A DNA stretch of 6,932 nt, from assembly GCA_025362615.1 (NCBI GenBank), contig JANYFQ010000665.1, positions 1-6,932 of the forward strand, in the 5' to 3' direction. The notes beneath the pieces are model-generated. The model made no database searches. It was given only the letters and a program-made list of their open reading frames with translations, and was not told the origin of the DNA. Shown here in pieces: positions 6,086-6,932 of the stretch. This DNA is from Hymenobacter sp. (GTDB lineage: Bacteria > Bacteroidota > Bacteroidia > Cytophagales > Hymenobacteraceae). Position 1 is the stretch's first letter; each line of letters begins with the position of its first letter. The position numbers and the translations under genes were made by a program.

Positions 6086-6095
6086 GTAAGCTGGC

Positions 6096-6908
6096 ATGAA
6101 TAACTTTCTGGTGGCCACCGATTTTTCGGCCGAGGCCGGCCACGCGCTGCACCTGGCCCAACGCATCGCCCAGCGCACGGGTGCGGCCCTCACGCTGCTG
6201 CACGTAGCCGTGCCCAGTGGCCCCGGTGCGCCCATCACGGCCGAAAACCTGGCGGCGGCCCGCGAAAAGCTGCACGCCTTGCGCGAACGCACCCAGGCGG
6301 CGGCGCCGGGCTTGGTCATTAAAACCATTGTCGAAACCGGGGAGCCGGACGAGTGCATACTGGCCGTTGCCAACCACCTGCGGGCCAGTTTGCTGCTGTT
6401 GGGCACCCAGGCAGCGGGGGCGTTCCGGCGATTGGCCTTTAGCAGCCGGGCCGAGCGGTTGGTGCGCTTTTCGTCGCGTCCGGTGCTGACGGTCAAGGTC
6501 ATTGCGGCCGATTACGCAGTGCGGCGCATCATTTTCGCCGCCGATTTCAGCCCCGAAACCGAGCGGGCAGCCCCCGGCCTGGCCTACGTGTTGGCCCTTT
6601 ACCCCGATGCCGTGCTGCACTTGCTGTTTGTGGCGGCCCCCGGCAAAAACCGGGGCGACGTGCAGGAGCGCATCGCTGCTTTCAGCCGCCGGCACCACCT
6701 GCCCCGCGCCACGGCCGCTGTGGTCGAGGCTAGCAGCCCGGCCCTGGGCATCTGCCGGTTTGCTGAGCGCACCGCCGCCGATTTGGTGGTGCTGGCCACC
6801 CGCGGGCGCACCGGCCTGGGGCGACTGACGCACAGCAGCGTAGCCGAACAAGTGGCCGGCCGGGCGCTGCCGCCGGTGCTCACGTTTCCGTTCGCGGCGG
6901 TGGGGTAG
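6096..6908 (+). CDS. Universal stress protein, tandem UspA domains
   Basis: This 270-residue cytoplasmic protein consists of two UspA alpha/beta domains, about 1-134 and 143-265. Each begins with a strand carrying the A-T-D-F-S / A-A-D-F-S motif (7-11 and 148-152), typical of the nucleotide-binding Asp in this family. Each ends with the helix and strand S-S-x-A-E-x-x ... P-V-L-T. The ATP-binding consensus G-x2-G-x9-G-(S/T) is only partly kept: domain 1 reads G103-T-Q-A106 ... S116-S117, and domain 2 reads A234-T-R-G237 ... S247-S248. ATP binding is therefore uncertain. The length is usual for double-domain Usp proteins, which in other bacteria help survival under starvation, redox or respiratory stress; the trigger here is unknown. 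The start ATG at 6096 places the ATDFS strand at the N-terminus as expected. It follows the TlpA-like gene by 107 nt of inverted-repeat-rich sequence. Confidence 0.93.
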   Translation: MNNFLVATDFSAEAGHALHLAQRIAQRTGAALTLLHVAVPSGPGAPITAENLAAAREKLHALRERTQAAAPGLVIKTIVETGEPDECILAVANHLRASLLLLGTQAAGAFRRLAFSSRAERLVRFSSRPVLTVKVIAADYAVRRIIFAADFSPETERAAPGLAYVLALYPDAVLHLLFVAAPGKNRGDVQERIAAFSRRHHLPRATAAVVEASSPALGICRFAERTAADLVVLATRGRTGLGRLTHSSVAEQVAGRALPPVLTFPFAAVG

Positions 6909-6932
6909 GGCGGTGTACCACCAAGCTGTGCT

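Noticed and set aside
1..6932. CRISPR array, tRNA or rRNA genes
   Set aside because: No regularly spaced repeats and no tRNA- or rRNA-like conserved stretches were seen on reading through the window.

Overview
The window looks like a chromosomal piece of a GC-rich member of the Bacteroidota, most like Hymenobacter or a relative in the Cytophagales. This is an inference. It rests on a mitochondrial-type aconitase of about 760 residues, two upstream sequences matching the Bacteroidota -7 consensus TAnnTTTG, starts without clear Shine-Dalgarno sequences, tandem Uma2-family genes, a TlpA-type lipoprotein and a two-domain universal stress protein.

Layout. Bases 1-141 are the right end of an IS3-family insertion sequence: the transposase C-terminus and a terminal inverted repeat. 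Bases 137-1151 (minus strand) hold a two-gene module of visibly lower GC than the rest. It encodes an HNH nuclease with a C-terminal DnaJ-like zinc ribbon, then a DUF4365 (PD-(D/E)XK-like) protein starting one base after the HNH stop. Both genes are broken: the HNH frame carries an in-frame amber codon at 978-980, and the DUF4365 gene is cut by the IS, whose terminal repeat supplies the stop codon. A hairpin terminator follows at about 1201-1231. Aconitate hydratase fills 1259-3550 on the minus strand.

Divergent from aconitase, on the plus strand, are two tandem Uma2-family nuclease paralogs of identical length (156 aa each, about 60% identical), a thioredoxin-fold (TlpA/ResA-like) lipoprotein 5 nt downstream of the second, a short intergenic region rich in inverted repeats, and a tandem-domain UspA protein. 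The window ends 24 nt after the UspA stop. No gene-free stretch exceeds 300 nt. I saw no tRNA, rRNA or CRISPR array.

The ordinary genes serve central metabolism (TCA cycle), cell-envelope redox and stress response. The most unusual part is the decayed HNH/DUF4365 nuclease pair, which has the look of an acquired defence-type or mobile module. Intact homologues elsewhere could reveal a two-gene system. I cannot show from this window alone that it is undescribed or functional.
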